Shown one piece after another: positions 1 to 8,685 of a stretch of DNA of 48,776 nucleotides. Source of the stretch: Bacteroidota bacterium (GTDB lineage Bacteria; Bacteroidota; Bacteroidia; Bacteroidales; JAAUTT01). Location: positions 1 to 48,776 of the forward strand of contig JAIFLU010000013.1 in the NCBI GenBank assembly GCA_020048915.1, in the 5' to 3' direction. Numbering within the stretch: the stretch's first letter is position 1; every line of letters begins with the position of its first letter. The notes below the pieces were generated by a model. It was not told the origin of the DNA and searched no databases. It worked only from the letters and a program-made list of their open reading frames with translations. The translations under genes were made by a program, and so were the position numbers.

Positions 1-1
1 T

Positions 2-3000
2 TTAGTTTCTGTCATAACAATAATAAATATTGGAAAGACTTTCTCACAGGAAAAACTGCTTAATTTTTTTCATCTGGATTATGAAGAGGGTTTGTCGGAT
101 AACCATGTCAGTAATATGGCAATTGACCATCAGGGTTTTTTATGGATTGGCACTGTAAATGGTCTAAACAGATACGATGGCTATAGTTTTAAAGTATTTA
201 AGCACAATCCGAACGACTCAACTTCCATCCCCAACAACCGAATTTCGTGCTTACTGGTAACATCGAAAGGCATTGTTTATATTGGTACCACCTATGGCGG
301 AATATGTATGTACAATGCAACAACCAAAGCATTTGAAACCCTTCCTATAAACAGAAACAAGGCAGAATTGCGCGAAACGATCATTAACGATATTGAAGAA
401 GACATTGATCAGAATATTTGGGTTTCGACCAACAAGGGGTTATATTTTAAAAAGCATGATTCAGAAGAATACACATTGTATTCCAATTCTTCTGGCTTAA
501 AACCGGCATTTCTGCTTTCTGATGATATTGCTCAAACAGAAAGTTCTCCTGCCGGTGGGGTTTGGATGGCCTTCTCCAGCAAAGGTCTTGTTTATTACAA
601 CCCTAAGAATAAACAAATTAAAAAATATACTGCAAGCGATTATCCCGAATATTTTAAAGATGTTGTTTTTACAGACTTAATGGCCGAAAAGAATACGTTG
701 TGGGCAACCACAATTAATAAAGGAACGTTAGAGCTAGATATAGAAACCGGTGTCATAAAAAGGCACCTTTTCGACAATGTTTGTTATGGAGCGCACTATA
801 TATTCAAAGATTCCAGGGGAATTTACTGGATATGTTCCAGTGACGGTCTCGTTAGTTTTAATCGTAAAACAGGGCAATACTCAAGGTTTATAAACGAATT
901 TGAGAATACCAACAGTTTATCATCCACTCCGGTTACCTCCATACTCGAAGATAAAGATGGGCTTTTATGGGTTGGCTCTGTTAATGGCGGAGTAAATTAC
1001 ACGCAACGAAATAAACCATTTAATCATTATTATTTAGGCGCGAAGGGTCCTTTTTCGTTAAATGATCCGGCAATTACTGCTCTCAGTAACGATATTAAAG
1101 GGAATTTATGGCTTGGTTACGATAAGGGCGGGGCTGCATACTTCGACTTTGCCAACAATACCAGTAAATATTATAATGTGTCGGCTTACAAAAATCCAAA
1201 TTATAATTCAGGTTCGACCTTTGCCATTTTCGAAGATAGTCGCAAGCAGATATGGCTCGGAGCCTGGCAAAGTAGTCTTCAAAAATTAAATGAGCTATCC
1301 GGACGATTTGAAATTTTTAAAAATCCTATAACAAATAAGGTACTTATCGATTGGTCTGATATTCGCGATATTGCTGAAGATTTCTCCGGGAATTTATGGG
1401 CATGCCTTCAGGGGAAGGGTTTAGCAAAGATAAACACGAAAACTTGGGAGGTCAACCTCTTCCAACAATCGGATACTGCTGTGAATGCGATTTGTGGCAA
1501 TTGGGTTTTTGATGTTTGCATAGATACAAAAAATCGAAAATGGGTTGCCTCCTCCTGGGGGATTTCGAGAATTTCATCCGACGAAAAAACGATAAAAACA
1601 TACAGAAAGGAGCGAAATAACCCGTATAGTTTAATTCATAATAATGTAAATGCGATTTATTGCGACAAACGAGGCCGGGTCTGGATAGGCACAGCCGAAG
1701 GACTGAATATTTATGACGAAGACCGGGATTGTTTTGTTCCTGTTAAAATGGGAGGGAAGGATTTTGTAGAGAATGTTAAAGCAATTGTTACAGACAACAA
1801 AGGAGATATATGGATTAGTACCGGGTCTGGCCTTGTGAAAATTGAAATTACCGACCGGCAAAATACTATCCCAACAACCTACACCCTAAATTTTTATAAT
1901 TATGCCGACGGCTTGCAGTCAATAGAATTTATGCCCCGGGCGGCCACAATTCAACCAAATGGAACAATGTTTTTTGGTGGCTCACGTGGGATTGATTTCT
2001 TTCAACCCGAAGAGATTAAAAATACACCTTTTCGCTCCAATGTCCAACTATCAAATATTTTAATTTTTAATCAACCATTTAATCCGGAAAAAGGGAAAAC
2101 AAAATCGATTAATAACATTTCATATACGGTTCTGAACTACAGGCAAAATGCTATAACATTTGAATATGTAGCCCCTAATTTTTTAAAGTCGGACAAGGTT
2201 ACCTATAAATATAAGTTAGAGGGGTTGGATACAGCCTGGAACGATGTCGAAAACCGCCGGACAGCTTCGTTTGCATATATTCATCCGGGAAAATATACGT
2301 TTAAAGTGCTGGCCATTGGGCCGAATAATGTACAATCTCAATCGGAGGCTTTATTTAATTTTTACATTAAACCTCCTTTTTGGGATACACTGCTTTTTAA
2401 AATAGCAGTATTAATCTTTCTAATTGGGGCTATAGTTGCTTTTACAAATATTCGGATTGCCTTTTTTAAACGAATTAAAACGGAGCTTGAACATACTGTT
2501 GCTATCCGAACCGAAGAAATTCAACAAATGAATCAGGAACTGCTGGCACAAAGTGATTCATTGAATGAGACGAACATTATTTTAATGGAAAAGCAAAATC
2601 AGATAGAAGAGCAGTCGGAGGAGTTACAAATTCAATCGGAACAGTTAAGTAAGACAAATAATGAGCTGAAATTGATTAATCAAACAAAAGATAAGTTATT
2701 TTCAATAATAGCCCACGACCTAAAAAATCCATTCAATATTATTCTTGGTTTTTCGGAATTGCTTGTATCCGAATATAAAAACCGAAAACCCGAGGAGAAC
2801 CTCAGAATTGCAACATTAATTAAAGAATCGGCGATATCGGCATACCAGCTCCTTGAGAATCTGTTGTACTGGTCGAAGTCGCAACGGCAAATGCTTAATG
2901 CACAACCGGAAGTATTCGATTTAAAAAATATTATGGAAGAAATATCCTTACTATATAAGGAGCAGATGGTGCGAAAAGAATTAGAACATGATTTTCAGAT

Positions 3001-3394
3001 AGATAAAAATACTTTGGTATTTGCTGACATCAATATGGTAAATACGGTCATTCGTAATCTTTTAGCCAACGCCATAAAATTCACCCCTAAAAAAGGGAGC
3101 ATTCATATAAAAGCCTTGCCTTTAGATAATTTTATCCAGGTAGCCATTAGCGACAGCGGAGTAGGAATTCGGGTCGAAAAGCTCGATACTATTTTTAGTC
3201 CGGATGCATCGTATTCTGAAAAAGGAACAGAAGGGGAGCAGGGAACGGGATTAGGGCTGGTAATATGTAAAGAATTTGTGGAAAAAAATAGTGGAAAACT
3301 TTGGGTGGAAAGCGAACCAGGGAAAGGCTCTACTTTCTATTTTACTGTTCCTGCAAAGGTATCAAAAGAGGAGGATAGAACGGGCAAAGGATAA
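2..3394 (+). CDS. Two-component sensor histidine kinase with periplasmic beta-propeller (5' end outside window)
   Basis: The reading frame is open from base 2, so the true start lies upstream. The TTG at 92 is internal; the upstream codons read as the end of a hydrophobic signal peptide. The N-terminal two thirds hold repeated propeller motifs of the type FLWIGT.NGLNRYD and LWVGSVNGG (two-component regulator propeller). A Y_Y_Y domain follows (bases about 2150-2360), then one membrane span (about 2380-2455), a long Gln/Glu-rich coiled coil, an H-box IIAHDLKNPF near 2707, and a HATPase domain with NLLANAIKF, DSGVGI and GTGLGL. This architecture senses periplasmic ligands, often glycans, and autophosphorylates a cytoplasmic histidine. 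Unlike hybrid (HTCS) proteins it has no receiver or AraC domain after the kinase, so its response regulator must be a separate protein not seen here. Confidence 0.93.
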   Translation, partial: LVSVITIINIGKTFSQEKLLNFFHLDYEEGLSDNHVSNMAIDHQGFLWIGTVNGLNRYDGYSFKVFKHNPNDSTSIPNNRISCLLVTSKGIVYIGTTYGGICMYNATTKAFETLPINRNKAELRETIINDIEEDIDQNIWVSTNKGLYFKKHDSEEYTLYSNSSGLKPAFLLSDDIAQTESSPAGGVWMAFSSKGLVYYNPKNKQIKKYTASDYPEYFKDVVFTDLMAEKNTLWATTINKGTLELDIETGVIKRHLFDNVCYGAHYIFKDSRGIYWICSSDGLVSFNRKTGQYSRFINEFENTNSLSSTPVTSILEDKDGLLWVGSVNGGVNYTQRNKPFNHYYLGAKGPFSLNDPAITALSNDIKGNLWLGYDKGGAAYFDFANNTSKYYNVSAYKNPNYNSGSTFAIFEDSRKQIWLGAWQSSLQKLNELSGRFEIFKNPITNKVLIDWSDIRDIAEDFSGNLWACLQGKGLAKINTKTWEVNLFQQSDTAVNAICGNWVFDVCIDTKNRKWVASSWGISRISSDEKTIKTYRKERNNPYSLIHNNVNAIYCDKRGRVWIGTAEGLNIYDEDRDCFVPVKMGGKDFVENVKAIVTDNKGDIWISTGSGLVKIEITDRQNTIPTTYTLNFYNYADGLQSIEFMPRAATIQPNGTMFFGGSRGIDFFQPEEIKNTPFRSNVQLSNILIFNQPFNPEKGKTKSINNISYTVLNYRQNAITFEYVAPNFLKSDKVTYKYKLEGLDTAWNDVENRRTASFAYIHPGKYTFKVLAIGPNNVQSQSEALFNFYIKPPFWDTLLFKIAVLIFLIGAIVAFTNIRIAFFKRIKTELEHTVAIRTEEIQQMNQELLAQSDSLNETNIILMEKQNQIEEQSEELQIQSEQLSKTNNELKLINQTKDKLFSIIAHDLKNPFNIILGFSELLVSEYKNRKPEENLRIATLIKESAISAYQLLENLLYWSKSQRQMLNAQPEVFDLKNIMEEISLLYKEQMVRKELEHDFQIDKNTLVFADINMVNTVIRNLLANAIKFTPKKGSIHIKALPLDNFIQVAISDSGVGIRVEKLDTIFSPDASYSEKGTEGEQGTGLGLVICKEFVEKNSGKLWVESEPGKGSTFYFTVPAKVSKEEDRTGKG

Positions 3395-3439
3395 AATCGA
3401 ATAAATAGGCTGTGTAAAAAGTCGACAAATAGAGCGTAG

Positions 3440-3766
3440 TCAGGATTCCGGGCCCGTAAATTTGACTTTGTATTTTCTCAAATGGTTTTACACCATGTTA
3501 CCGATACCAAACAATTGCTAAACAAATTCTATAAAATACTTAACCCCAATGGCTACCTTGCTATTGCCGATTTGTATCCCGAAGATGTTTCATTTCATGG
3601 TGAGGGGTTTACCGGACATAAAGGTTTTGGCGTAACCGATTTGCAAGCCGTTTTAGAAAGAATAGGATTTACACACATAGCTACTCGAAACTGTTTTACT
3701 ATAAAAAAGACAATTGGAAACTCAATACATGAATTTCCAATATTTCTTTTAATTGTTACAAAGTAG
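3440..3766 (+). pseudogene. C-terminal remnant of a SAM-dependent methyltransferase
   Basis: The frame is open from 3440 (after a TAG at 3437) and first reaches an ATG at 3482, but homology-like sequence begins before it: FDFVFSQMVLHHVTDTKQ is the typical post-motif region of class I UbiE-like methyltransferases. LNPNGYLAIADLYPED and a C-terminal LQAVLERIGFTHIATRN follow. The SAM-binding glycine-rich motif I (roughly the first 100 residues of such enzymes) is absent, and only about 45 bases separate the open frame from the preceding kinase stop. It is therefore a 5'-truncated fragment, unlikely to be an active enzyme. The deletion may have removed the gap between the two genes. Confidence 0.75.
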
Positions 3767-3791
3767 ATATCTTAATTTATATTTAGCCCCC

Positions 3792-4655
3792 TTATTTCTT
3801 AGCAATCGGCAGCATATACCCAATAGAAACAGAATAAAACGTTTTTGCAGGATAAGAAATATTAACATCCTGGGTTGTTGGTAAATTTAAAGAATAACTA
3901 AACTCAAAATCAAAATTACCTACCGACAATCCAAGAGGGACATATATTTGTGTGTTTAAGAGGCTGAATACGTCTTTAAGATTCGTTGTTTGGTCGGCAT
4001 TTTGACTATTAGTTTTGGTTGTACTTACAGTTTCGGTAGTAAAAAATGCAGATACTTCCGGGGCTGTATAAATTTTATTGTATTTACCCAGTTTAATAAG
4101 GGTAAAACGCGAATACAATGCAGTTGAAACATTTATTCTGAATTCTTCTCCAAATAATAAATTACCGCTAACGCGCAGTCCAATCCAATTTTTACGAAAC
4201 GACAACCCCAGGTTAAAATTATTTTTATAAGGGAAGTAACTGGCTGTATCGGGCTTATAGTAGAAAAAACGACTATATGAAGTGCGAATAGTAAATAATT
4301 TCTTTTTGTCAATGGCTTTGCTATAACCAGCCGACACTGTGGTATTGCTATAACTGGGCGTTAGTTGGTCGTACCTGCAACCTGAGGCCCCAATGAATAA
4401 TCCGGTGGAACTATAATAAAAGAGGTTGCCTGTAATATTAAACATATCGCTACCTATTTCCCTGCCAGCATAAAATGTATTGCTGCTATAATTAGCCCCT
4501 GTATATAAAAAATCAAATTTTACAGGCTTTTCAGGCATTATTAAAGGGTCGCTATCGTTATAAACCAAGTCGTTTAACAACGAGTCTATTTTGTCGGTTT
4601 GCGCAAGTGCTGGAATACCAGACATTAGTAATGCTATAACTATTAACTTTTTCAT
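3792..4655 (-). CDS. Outer-membrane beta-barrel-like protein of the ECF sigma locus
   Basis: Start chosen at 4655, where the protein begins MKKLIVIALLMSGIPALAQ, a clear signal peptide. It is preceded by a strong GGAGG Shine-Dalgarno about 6 nt upstream, notable because ribosome sites are usually weak in this phylum. An upstream in-frame ATG at 4748 would place hydrophobic sequence before the signal peptide and is not supported. The mature protein of about 268 residues alternates polar and aromatic residues (KTFYSVSIGYMLPIAKK at the end), as expected for a small outer-membrane barrel. It is the last gene after sigma factor, FecR and Gln-rich protein, so it is probably a target or functional partner of that signalling unit. 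No specific family recognised. Confidence 0.75.
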   Translation of the reverse strand: MKKLIVIALLMSGIPALAQTDKIDSLLNDLVYNDSDPLIMPEKPVKFDFLYTGANYSSNTFYAGREIGSDMFNITGNLFYYSSTGLFIGASGCRYDQLTPSYSNTTVSAGYSKAIDKKKLFTIRTSYSRFFYYKPDTASYFPYKNNFNLGLSFRKNWIGLRVSGNLLFGEEFRINVSTALYSRFTLIKLGKYNKIYTAPEVSAFFTTETVSTTKTNSQNADQTTNLKDVFSLLNTQIYVPLGLSVGNFDFEFSYSLNLPTTQDVNISYPAKTFYSVSIGYMLPIAKK

Positions 4656-4702
4656 AATTACCTCCGGCTGCAAATTGAAAAAAATTGACTTTATAAGAAA
4701 GA

Positions 4703-4733
4703 GTCCGGATAAACCGGTTAGGTATATCCGAAC
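4703..4733 (-). terminator. Hairpin between Gln-rich gene and barrel gene
   Basis: Imperfect inverted repeat GTCCGGATA ... TATCCGAAC (4703-4711 and 4725-4733) with an ACCGGTT core in the loop, flanked on both sides by complementary AAAG/CTTT. On the minus strand it lies 24 nt after the Gln-rich gene stop. Only a broken T run follows, so it could be a weak terminator, an attenuator or an mRNA processing/stability hairpin. Confidence 0.45.
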
Positions 4734-4757
4734 TTTCAGATTTAACATTTCGAAGTT

Positions 4758-5657
4758 TTATTTGCCTGGTTGATTTCCTGAACCAGTGCCAGTTCCGCTA
4801 CCTGCACCTGTACCTGCACCAGTGCCAGAACCTGTTCCGCTACCCGAACCCGAACCTGTACCTGCTCCGCTGCCGCTACCTGACTTTCCACTTTGGTAAT
4901 TTTCGCGTACTTGTTGCATTTGGCCTTCTTGAGTTTGTTTGCCTGTGTTTTCGCGGGCTTGTTCGCGTACTTGTTCTTTTTGTTGTTCTTTCAACTGTTC
5001 CTTACTACCTGTTCCATTTTTGCTTGCGTTGCCTTTTTGAGCTTGTTCCTGATTTTGTTCCTTTAACATCAAACGTTGGTCAGATGAAAGAGATTCGGTA
5101 AATGCTTTCTTCTTTTCTTCCCTGGTCATCTTTTGGTTTTCGAGTATGCTAACCTGCTCAGGTGTAAGTGAAGCTTTAAATTTTTCACGGTTCTGTTGGT
5201 TAACCATGTTTTGAATCATTGCTTTTTCCTGGTTTTCACCAACATTTTCTCCTTTATTGGCAGATTTTTCCTGAGTTGCAACTTTTGCTTGTTCTTTGTT
5301 TTGTTCTTTCACTGCATTTTGTTCTCCTGCTTTACTCTTGTCTTTATTTGCTGCTTGAGTTTTGGTAGCAGTTTTTGTCTGTTCCTTATTTTGCTCTTTT
5401 ACGACAGTCTTGTTTTGTTCACCTGTTTTGGCTTGATTTTTCACTTCTGTTTGTTCTTTTTTCTGGCTCTGTTCTTTCACAGCTGCTTTTTCTTGAGTAG
5501 CCGTTTGCGTTTTTATCTGGTTCTGATCTTTTTCAGCTACTTGAGTCTGTTTCTTATTCTGATTCTTTGAATCTGAAGTAGATTCTTGTGCAAAAGCTAT
5601 TCCTGATATTAGAAATAAACCTATTGCAAAACTGAGTGATAAAGTTATTGTTCTCAT
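4758..5657 (-). CDS. Secreted Gln/Lys/Glu-rich low-complexity protein with Gly-Ser/Thr tail
   Basis: Begins MRTITLSLSFAIGLFLISGIAFAQ, a signal peptide with an alanine-rich cleavage site. Residues about 25-150 are a highly charged Gln/Lys/Glu/Thr repeat region (for example KEQNKEQ repeats), probably extended or coiled-coil. Residues about 155-205 form the only non-repetitive module, with two half-repeats SLTPEQVSILENQ and SLSSDQRLMLKEQ joined by KMTREEKKKAF. The last 45 residues are almost only Gly, Ser, Thr and Ala. The same module and flanking Gln-rich sequence occur in the C-terminal half of the neighbouring FecR-like protein. Its upstream region carries the motif shared with the sigma gene (5719-5746), so it is likely a direct target of that sigma factor. 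Function unknown; the LTPEQ pattern loosely recalls Spy/CpxP-type stress proteins. Confidence 0.85.
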   Translation of the reverse strand: MRTITLSLSFAIGLFLISGIAFAQESTSDSKNQNKKQTQVAEKDQNQIKTQTATQEKAAVKEQSQKKEQTEVKNQAKTGEQNKTVVKEQNKEQTKTATKTQAANKDKSKAGEQNAVKEQNKEQAKVATQEKSANKGENVGENQEKAMIQNMVNQQNREKFKASLTPEQVSILENQKMTREEKKKAFTESLSSDQRLMLKEQNQEQAQKGNASKNGTGSKEQLKEQQKEQVREQARENTGKQTQEGQMQQVRENYQSGKSGSGSGAGTGSGSGSGTGSGTGAGTGAGSGTGTGSGNQPGK

Positions 5658-5718
5658 TTTTTTAAAATTTTAGTTTAACAATATTAAATGATGTCTTTTG
5701 TTGCTCTTTATCATTAAA

Positions 5719-5746
5719 CCGCACGAAGTTTTCTCTACCCTACTTT
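5719..5746 (-). promoter_or_regulatory. Putative ECF sigma promoter of the Gln-rich protein gene
   Basis: On the minus strand the sequence reads AAAGTAGGGTA, 8 nt, TTCGTGCGG. The same two blocks with exactly the same 8-nt spacing lie upstream of the sigma factor gene (7849-7876, TTCATTCGG). The downstream edge is about 61 nt before the ATG at 5657. Two-block structure and spacing fit the -35/-10 arrangement of ECF promoters; the assignment to this sigma factor is inferred. Confidence 0.6.
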
Positions 5747-5914
5747 TTTTAAGAAATTTTTTAGTTTTTTTTTTTTTTCAATTCATTGATATTGGCTGCA
5801 TTGAAGACATTGATTTTGGCAGTTAAACGATAAATATACCGGAACATCTTATTAAGTAAACTTTAAAATACTTTTATTCAAATTATGGGCTTGATTCATT
5901 CTGGCTTAAAACAA

Positions 5915-5948
5915 AATCATCACACTAAGTGAACTTATTGTGATGATT
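5915..5948 (-). terminator. Rho-independent terminator after the FecR-like gene
   Basis: Perfect 10-bp inverted repeat AATCATCACA / TGTGATGATT (5915-5924, 5939-5948). An inner TAAGT-GA-ACTTA stem follows one mismatch. It begins 7 nt after the fecR-like stop on the minus strand and is followed in transcription direction by TTTTGTTTT. It should separate sigma-FecR transcription from the Gln-rich gene, consistent with that gene having its own promoter. Confidence 0.7.
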
Positions 5949-5955
5949 GCAGGTT

Positions 5956-7314
5956 TTAATTTCCTTTCCCTGTTTGGTTTTTATTATCTCCCCCGGCGCC
6001 ACTGCCGGAATTAGGGTTATTTCCACCTCCAGGCTGGGGATTCCCCTTGTTTTCGCGATTCTGTTGCTTTTGTTGCTCCTTATCTTCTTTACCGGAGCTT
6101 TCGCGCATTTGTTCACGCACCTGCGATTTTTGCTGGTCTTTCATGTTCTCGCTTTCAGTTGTAACTTTTTTATTGGCTTCTGCTTGTTTGGACTTTTCTT
6201 CATTTTGTTCTTTAAGCAGTTGCTTCTGCTCCGATGAAAGTGATTGCATAAATGCTTTTCGTTTTTCTTCCTTACTCATTTGCTGGTTCTCCAAAATACT
6301 AACTTGTTCGGGCGTAAGTGAAGCCCGGAACTTATCCTTTACGGGAGAATTCCCAGAACCCTGACCTTGTGTCTTTTCCTGATTCGGCGTTTGTTCCTTG
6401 TCCCCGGCTTGTATTTGCGCAGGAGCTTTCGTTTGCCCTTTATTTTGAGTAGCATCTACAGCTTGATTTTGAACCCGGTTTTGTTCTTTTATTGCATCTT
6501 GTTCAATAGGCTTATCCTGTTTACTTTCTAAGGTTTTCTCTTTTACTGTTGTTTGCTTTTCGGCGGCCTGTTTATTCTCCTCATTTTTGACGGATTGCTC
6601 CTGATCGGCAGGCGAAGCCAAAACAGTATTTAACTCATCCTCTACAGTTTGATTTTGTAATTTTATGGTTTCTTCGGGTTGTGCATTTGTTTTATCAATG
6701 ATCTCAAAATTCCCGTCAGGTTTTAATATGGCTTTCTGTCCAGCAGTTATAATTACATTGTTTTGATGGGCAGATTCAATCACCCTTACTTTGCCGGACG
6801 TACAGATTACATTATATTCATCATTACGTGCATATACGTCAAATTGGGTACCTAAAACAACTGTTTTACCTTTCAAAGAAACGACTTCAAACTTTTTACC
6901 CTTTTGTACTTCAAAGAAACCTTCGCCTTCGAGTTTAACTGAGCGCGAGAACTTCCATAACAAAGGTTTATAGGTTAAAGTTGACTGTGCAAATAGCTTT
7001 ACCTTGGAATTGTCAGGTAAAAATATCTCGGTCTGCTGTGCTAATTGAGTTTCAATCTTCTTTGTATAAAAATACATTACCGATGGAATACCTATTAATA
7101 GGGCAATAATCGCCGCCGCCGCATATCGGATTATTTGCAAGGAAATTGTTTTTGTATTTCGCTTAGCAGAGCCTGCCTCTTCGATTTTTGCCAACATTTC
7201 AGGCCAAATTTCTTCGCGGGTTTTGCTCCATGCTATCCTGGTCCCGGAAATCACTTTCATCACTTCCGGTGTAAACTCAGGCTGATTTTCAATATGGTTT
7301 ATATTGTTTGTCAT
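5956..7314 (-). CDS. FecR-like anti-sigma factor with Gln-rich C-terminal extension
   Basis: Cytoplasmic N-terminus of about 57 residues, one membrane span (about 58-82), then a FecR-type periplasmic domain (about 95-195) with QTEIFLPDNSKVKLFAQSTL, EGEGFFEVQKGKKFEVVS and VVLGTQFDVYAR. Such proteins bind and control the cognate ECF sigma factor. Residues about 215-452 are unusual: a Gln/Lys/Glu-rich region containing SLTPEQVSILENQQMSKEE (about 327-370), then a Gly/Asn-rich tail, clearly related to the whole secreted protein encoded just downstream. The usual C-terminal domain of Bacteroidota TonB-linked FecR proteins (DUF4974) is not seen. Its ATG overlaps the sigma stop as TAATG, so translation is probably coupled. 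Anti-sigma role is inferred from family and position. Confidence 0.88.
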   Translation of the reverse strand: MTNNINHIENQPEFTPEVMKVISGTRIAWSKTREEIWPEMLAKIEEAGSAKRNTKTISLQIIRYAAAAIIALLIGIPSVMYFYTKKIETQLAQQTEIFLPDNSKVKLFAQSTLTYKPLLWKFSRSVKLEGEGFFEVQKGKKFEVVSLKGKTVVLGTQFDVYARNDEYNVICTSGKVRVIESAHQNNVIITAGQKAILKPDGNFEIIDKTNAQPEETIKLQNQTVEDELNTVLASPADQEQSVKNEENKQAAEKQTTVKEKTLESKQDKPIEQDAIKEQNRVQNQAVDATQNKGQTKAPAQIQAGDKEQTPNQEKTQGQGSGNSPVKDKFRASLTPEQVSILENQQMSKEEKRKAFMQSLSSEQKQLLKEQNEEKSKQAEANKKVTTESENMKDQQKSQVREQMRESSGKEDKEQQKQQNRENKGNPQPGGGNNPNSGSGAGGDNKNQTGKGN

Positions 7315-7799
7315 TAGGGTTGCAATACATTTTTTAAATAAGTTAAGGTTATATTCATTCGTTTTTCCACAGCCTTTACGCTTAATTTTAAACGTTCGGC
7401 TATTTCGTGATATTTCATCCCTTCCATCCTCGACATCAAAAAAACAGTTCGTTGTTTTTCGCTTAAGCTTGCCAAAGCCTTTTTGTAATTTGTTGAAAGT
7501 TCTTTGTGCCTTAGCTCATCTTCCGGCGATATGTCAACTTTATCGTTTTGCAAAGAATTTAAGTAGTTCATCTCCAATTTTTCCCGTCGGTATTTACTAA
7601 TATACATATCGCTGGCAATTTTATACAAAAGCCGGATTGCAGTCTTCGGGTCAATGTCCATCTGTTTTTCCCAAAGTCGCAGAAAAACATCCTGGGCTAA
7701 ATCCGAAGCTTCATCCATTCCTGCGCCCCTGTAAAACAGGTAACTTCGTACCGAATCGAAATGCTTATCGAACAAATACTTAAATTCTTCTTTTGTCAA
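7314..7799 (-). CDS. ECF-type RNA polymerase sigma-70 factor
   Basis: 161 residues, the normal length of an ECF sigma factor. The sigma-2 region is at about 10-75 (DEASDLAQDVFLRLWEKQ, then AIRLLYKIASDMYISKYRR) and sigma-4 at about 105-155 (LASLSEKQRTVFLMSRMEG, then YHEIAERLKLSVKAVEKRM). It overlaps the FecR-like anti-sigma gene by one base (TAATG), the standard sigma/anti-sigma arrangement. The motif at 7849-7876, also found upstream of the Gln-rich gene, suggests positive autoregulation. No TonB receptor is adjacent, so the signal is probably not siderophore uptake. Confidence 0.93.
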   Translation of the reverse strand: MTKEEFKYLFDKHFDSVRSYLFYRGAGMDEASDLAQDVFLRLWEKQMDIDPKTAIRLLYKIASDMYISKYRREKLEMNYLNSLQNDKVDISPEDELRHKELSTNYKKALASLSEKQRTVFLMSRMEGMKYHEIAERLKLSVKAVEKRMNITLTYLKNVLQP

Positions 7800-7848
7800 G
7801 GCGTAATTGGTTTACTTTAATCTTTTTATAAATTTAATCAATTATTAT

Positions 7849-7876
7849 CCGAATGAAAATAGATATACCCTACTTT
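7849..7876 (-). promoter_or_regulatory. Putative autoregulatory ECF sigma promoter
   Basis: Minus strand reads AAAGTAGGGTA, 8 nt, TTCATTCGG, ending 49 nt before the sigma ATG. It matches the element at 5719-5746 in both blocks (first block 11/11, second 7/9) and in spacing, while the sequence between and around is unrelated. Confidence 0.6.
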
Positions 7877-8685
7877 TATTTTAGAAAGAAAATAAGGAAG
7901 TCCTTTATTGAAAAACAGCCTTAAATGTTATTGCAATATACATTTTATTTCCCCTTTTCTTCTACCTTGCCCTGTACCATTGCAATTTGCAGCGCCTTTC
8001 CTTTCATTTTGTGAGTAATGATTTCCTGAATTTTTAGAAAATATTTTTTTGATAAATCAGTAAACGAACAACTTGTCAACGTTGGGCTATTTAAAATTAG
8101 GGAATAAACAATCAGTCAATAACTTTAAAGATATTGCCATAAATTGCTGAACTACTTATAAAACGATGTATTGGTTAAATTGCTTGGGGTATAAAAACCT
8201 AAAGAAACATCAAAATCCAGGGTTTTAAATCCTGCCGTTTGGCAAAGGCTTATATTGCTTTCAAATGTATTTTGCTAAACTCCACAGTCTTTAAAGCCCT
8301 TCCAAATCCGCTTCGCTCCAAAGCGGTCTTTTAATCATTCCATTGTATGGTTCCGCCGGAGCTTTACCAACAGCAAAGCGGTGCGCTAAGAATTGCGATA
8401 GCTATATTAACATAATGTGTAAAACATAATGAAAATTCATCTTTATCCTTTTTAGTTGTTGTCAGATCTTTAAAGGCACATAAAGGACGTTAATTCCATA
8501 ACTGAATCAGCTGTCTGTGAAAGAATTTTCTCATGTTGGGTTTATCAATTGGGTTACAGTTCGATTTTAGTAAACCTTGATAATAAAGGGGAAATTCCAT
8601 TTCGTATAAAATTTAATGGCTATCGGGAAATATTAACAATGCTCTTAGAAATGAAATTAAACGCTATTTATATTTCTGTTCTGTC
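7877..8685. other. Long intergenic region without recognisable gene
   Basis: No convincing coding sequence. A short stem CCGCTT/AAGCGG (8308-8326) followed by TCTTTT could be a weak plus-strand terminator-like hairpin. The region is AT-rich with scattered stops in all frames and may hold decayed mobile DNA, but no transposase motif or terminal repeat could be identified. Confidence 0.5.

Noticed and set aside
92..94. TTG as start of the first sensor kinase
   Set aside because: The frame stays open to the window edge and the upstream codons encode a plausible signal peptide end.
92..3394. Hybrid two-component system (HTCS) regulator
   Set aside because: The propeller, Y_Y_Y and kinase parts fit, but the gene stops after the ATPase domain with no receiver or AraC helix-turn-helix.
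4758..4890. Gly-Ser/Thr tail as a collagen-like or T9SS sorting domain
   Set aside because: No Gly-X-Y periodicity and no conserved T9SS C-terminal motifs; it is a simple low-complexity tail.
5196..5570. Phe/Cys-rich plus-strand open frame
   Set aside because: Antisense shadow of the Gln/Lys-rich gene; its composition is the complement of the CAG/AAA-type codons.
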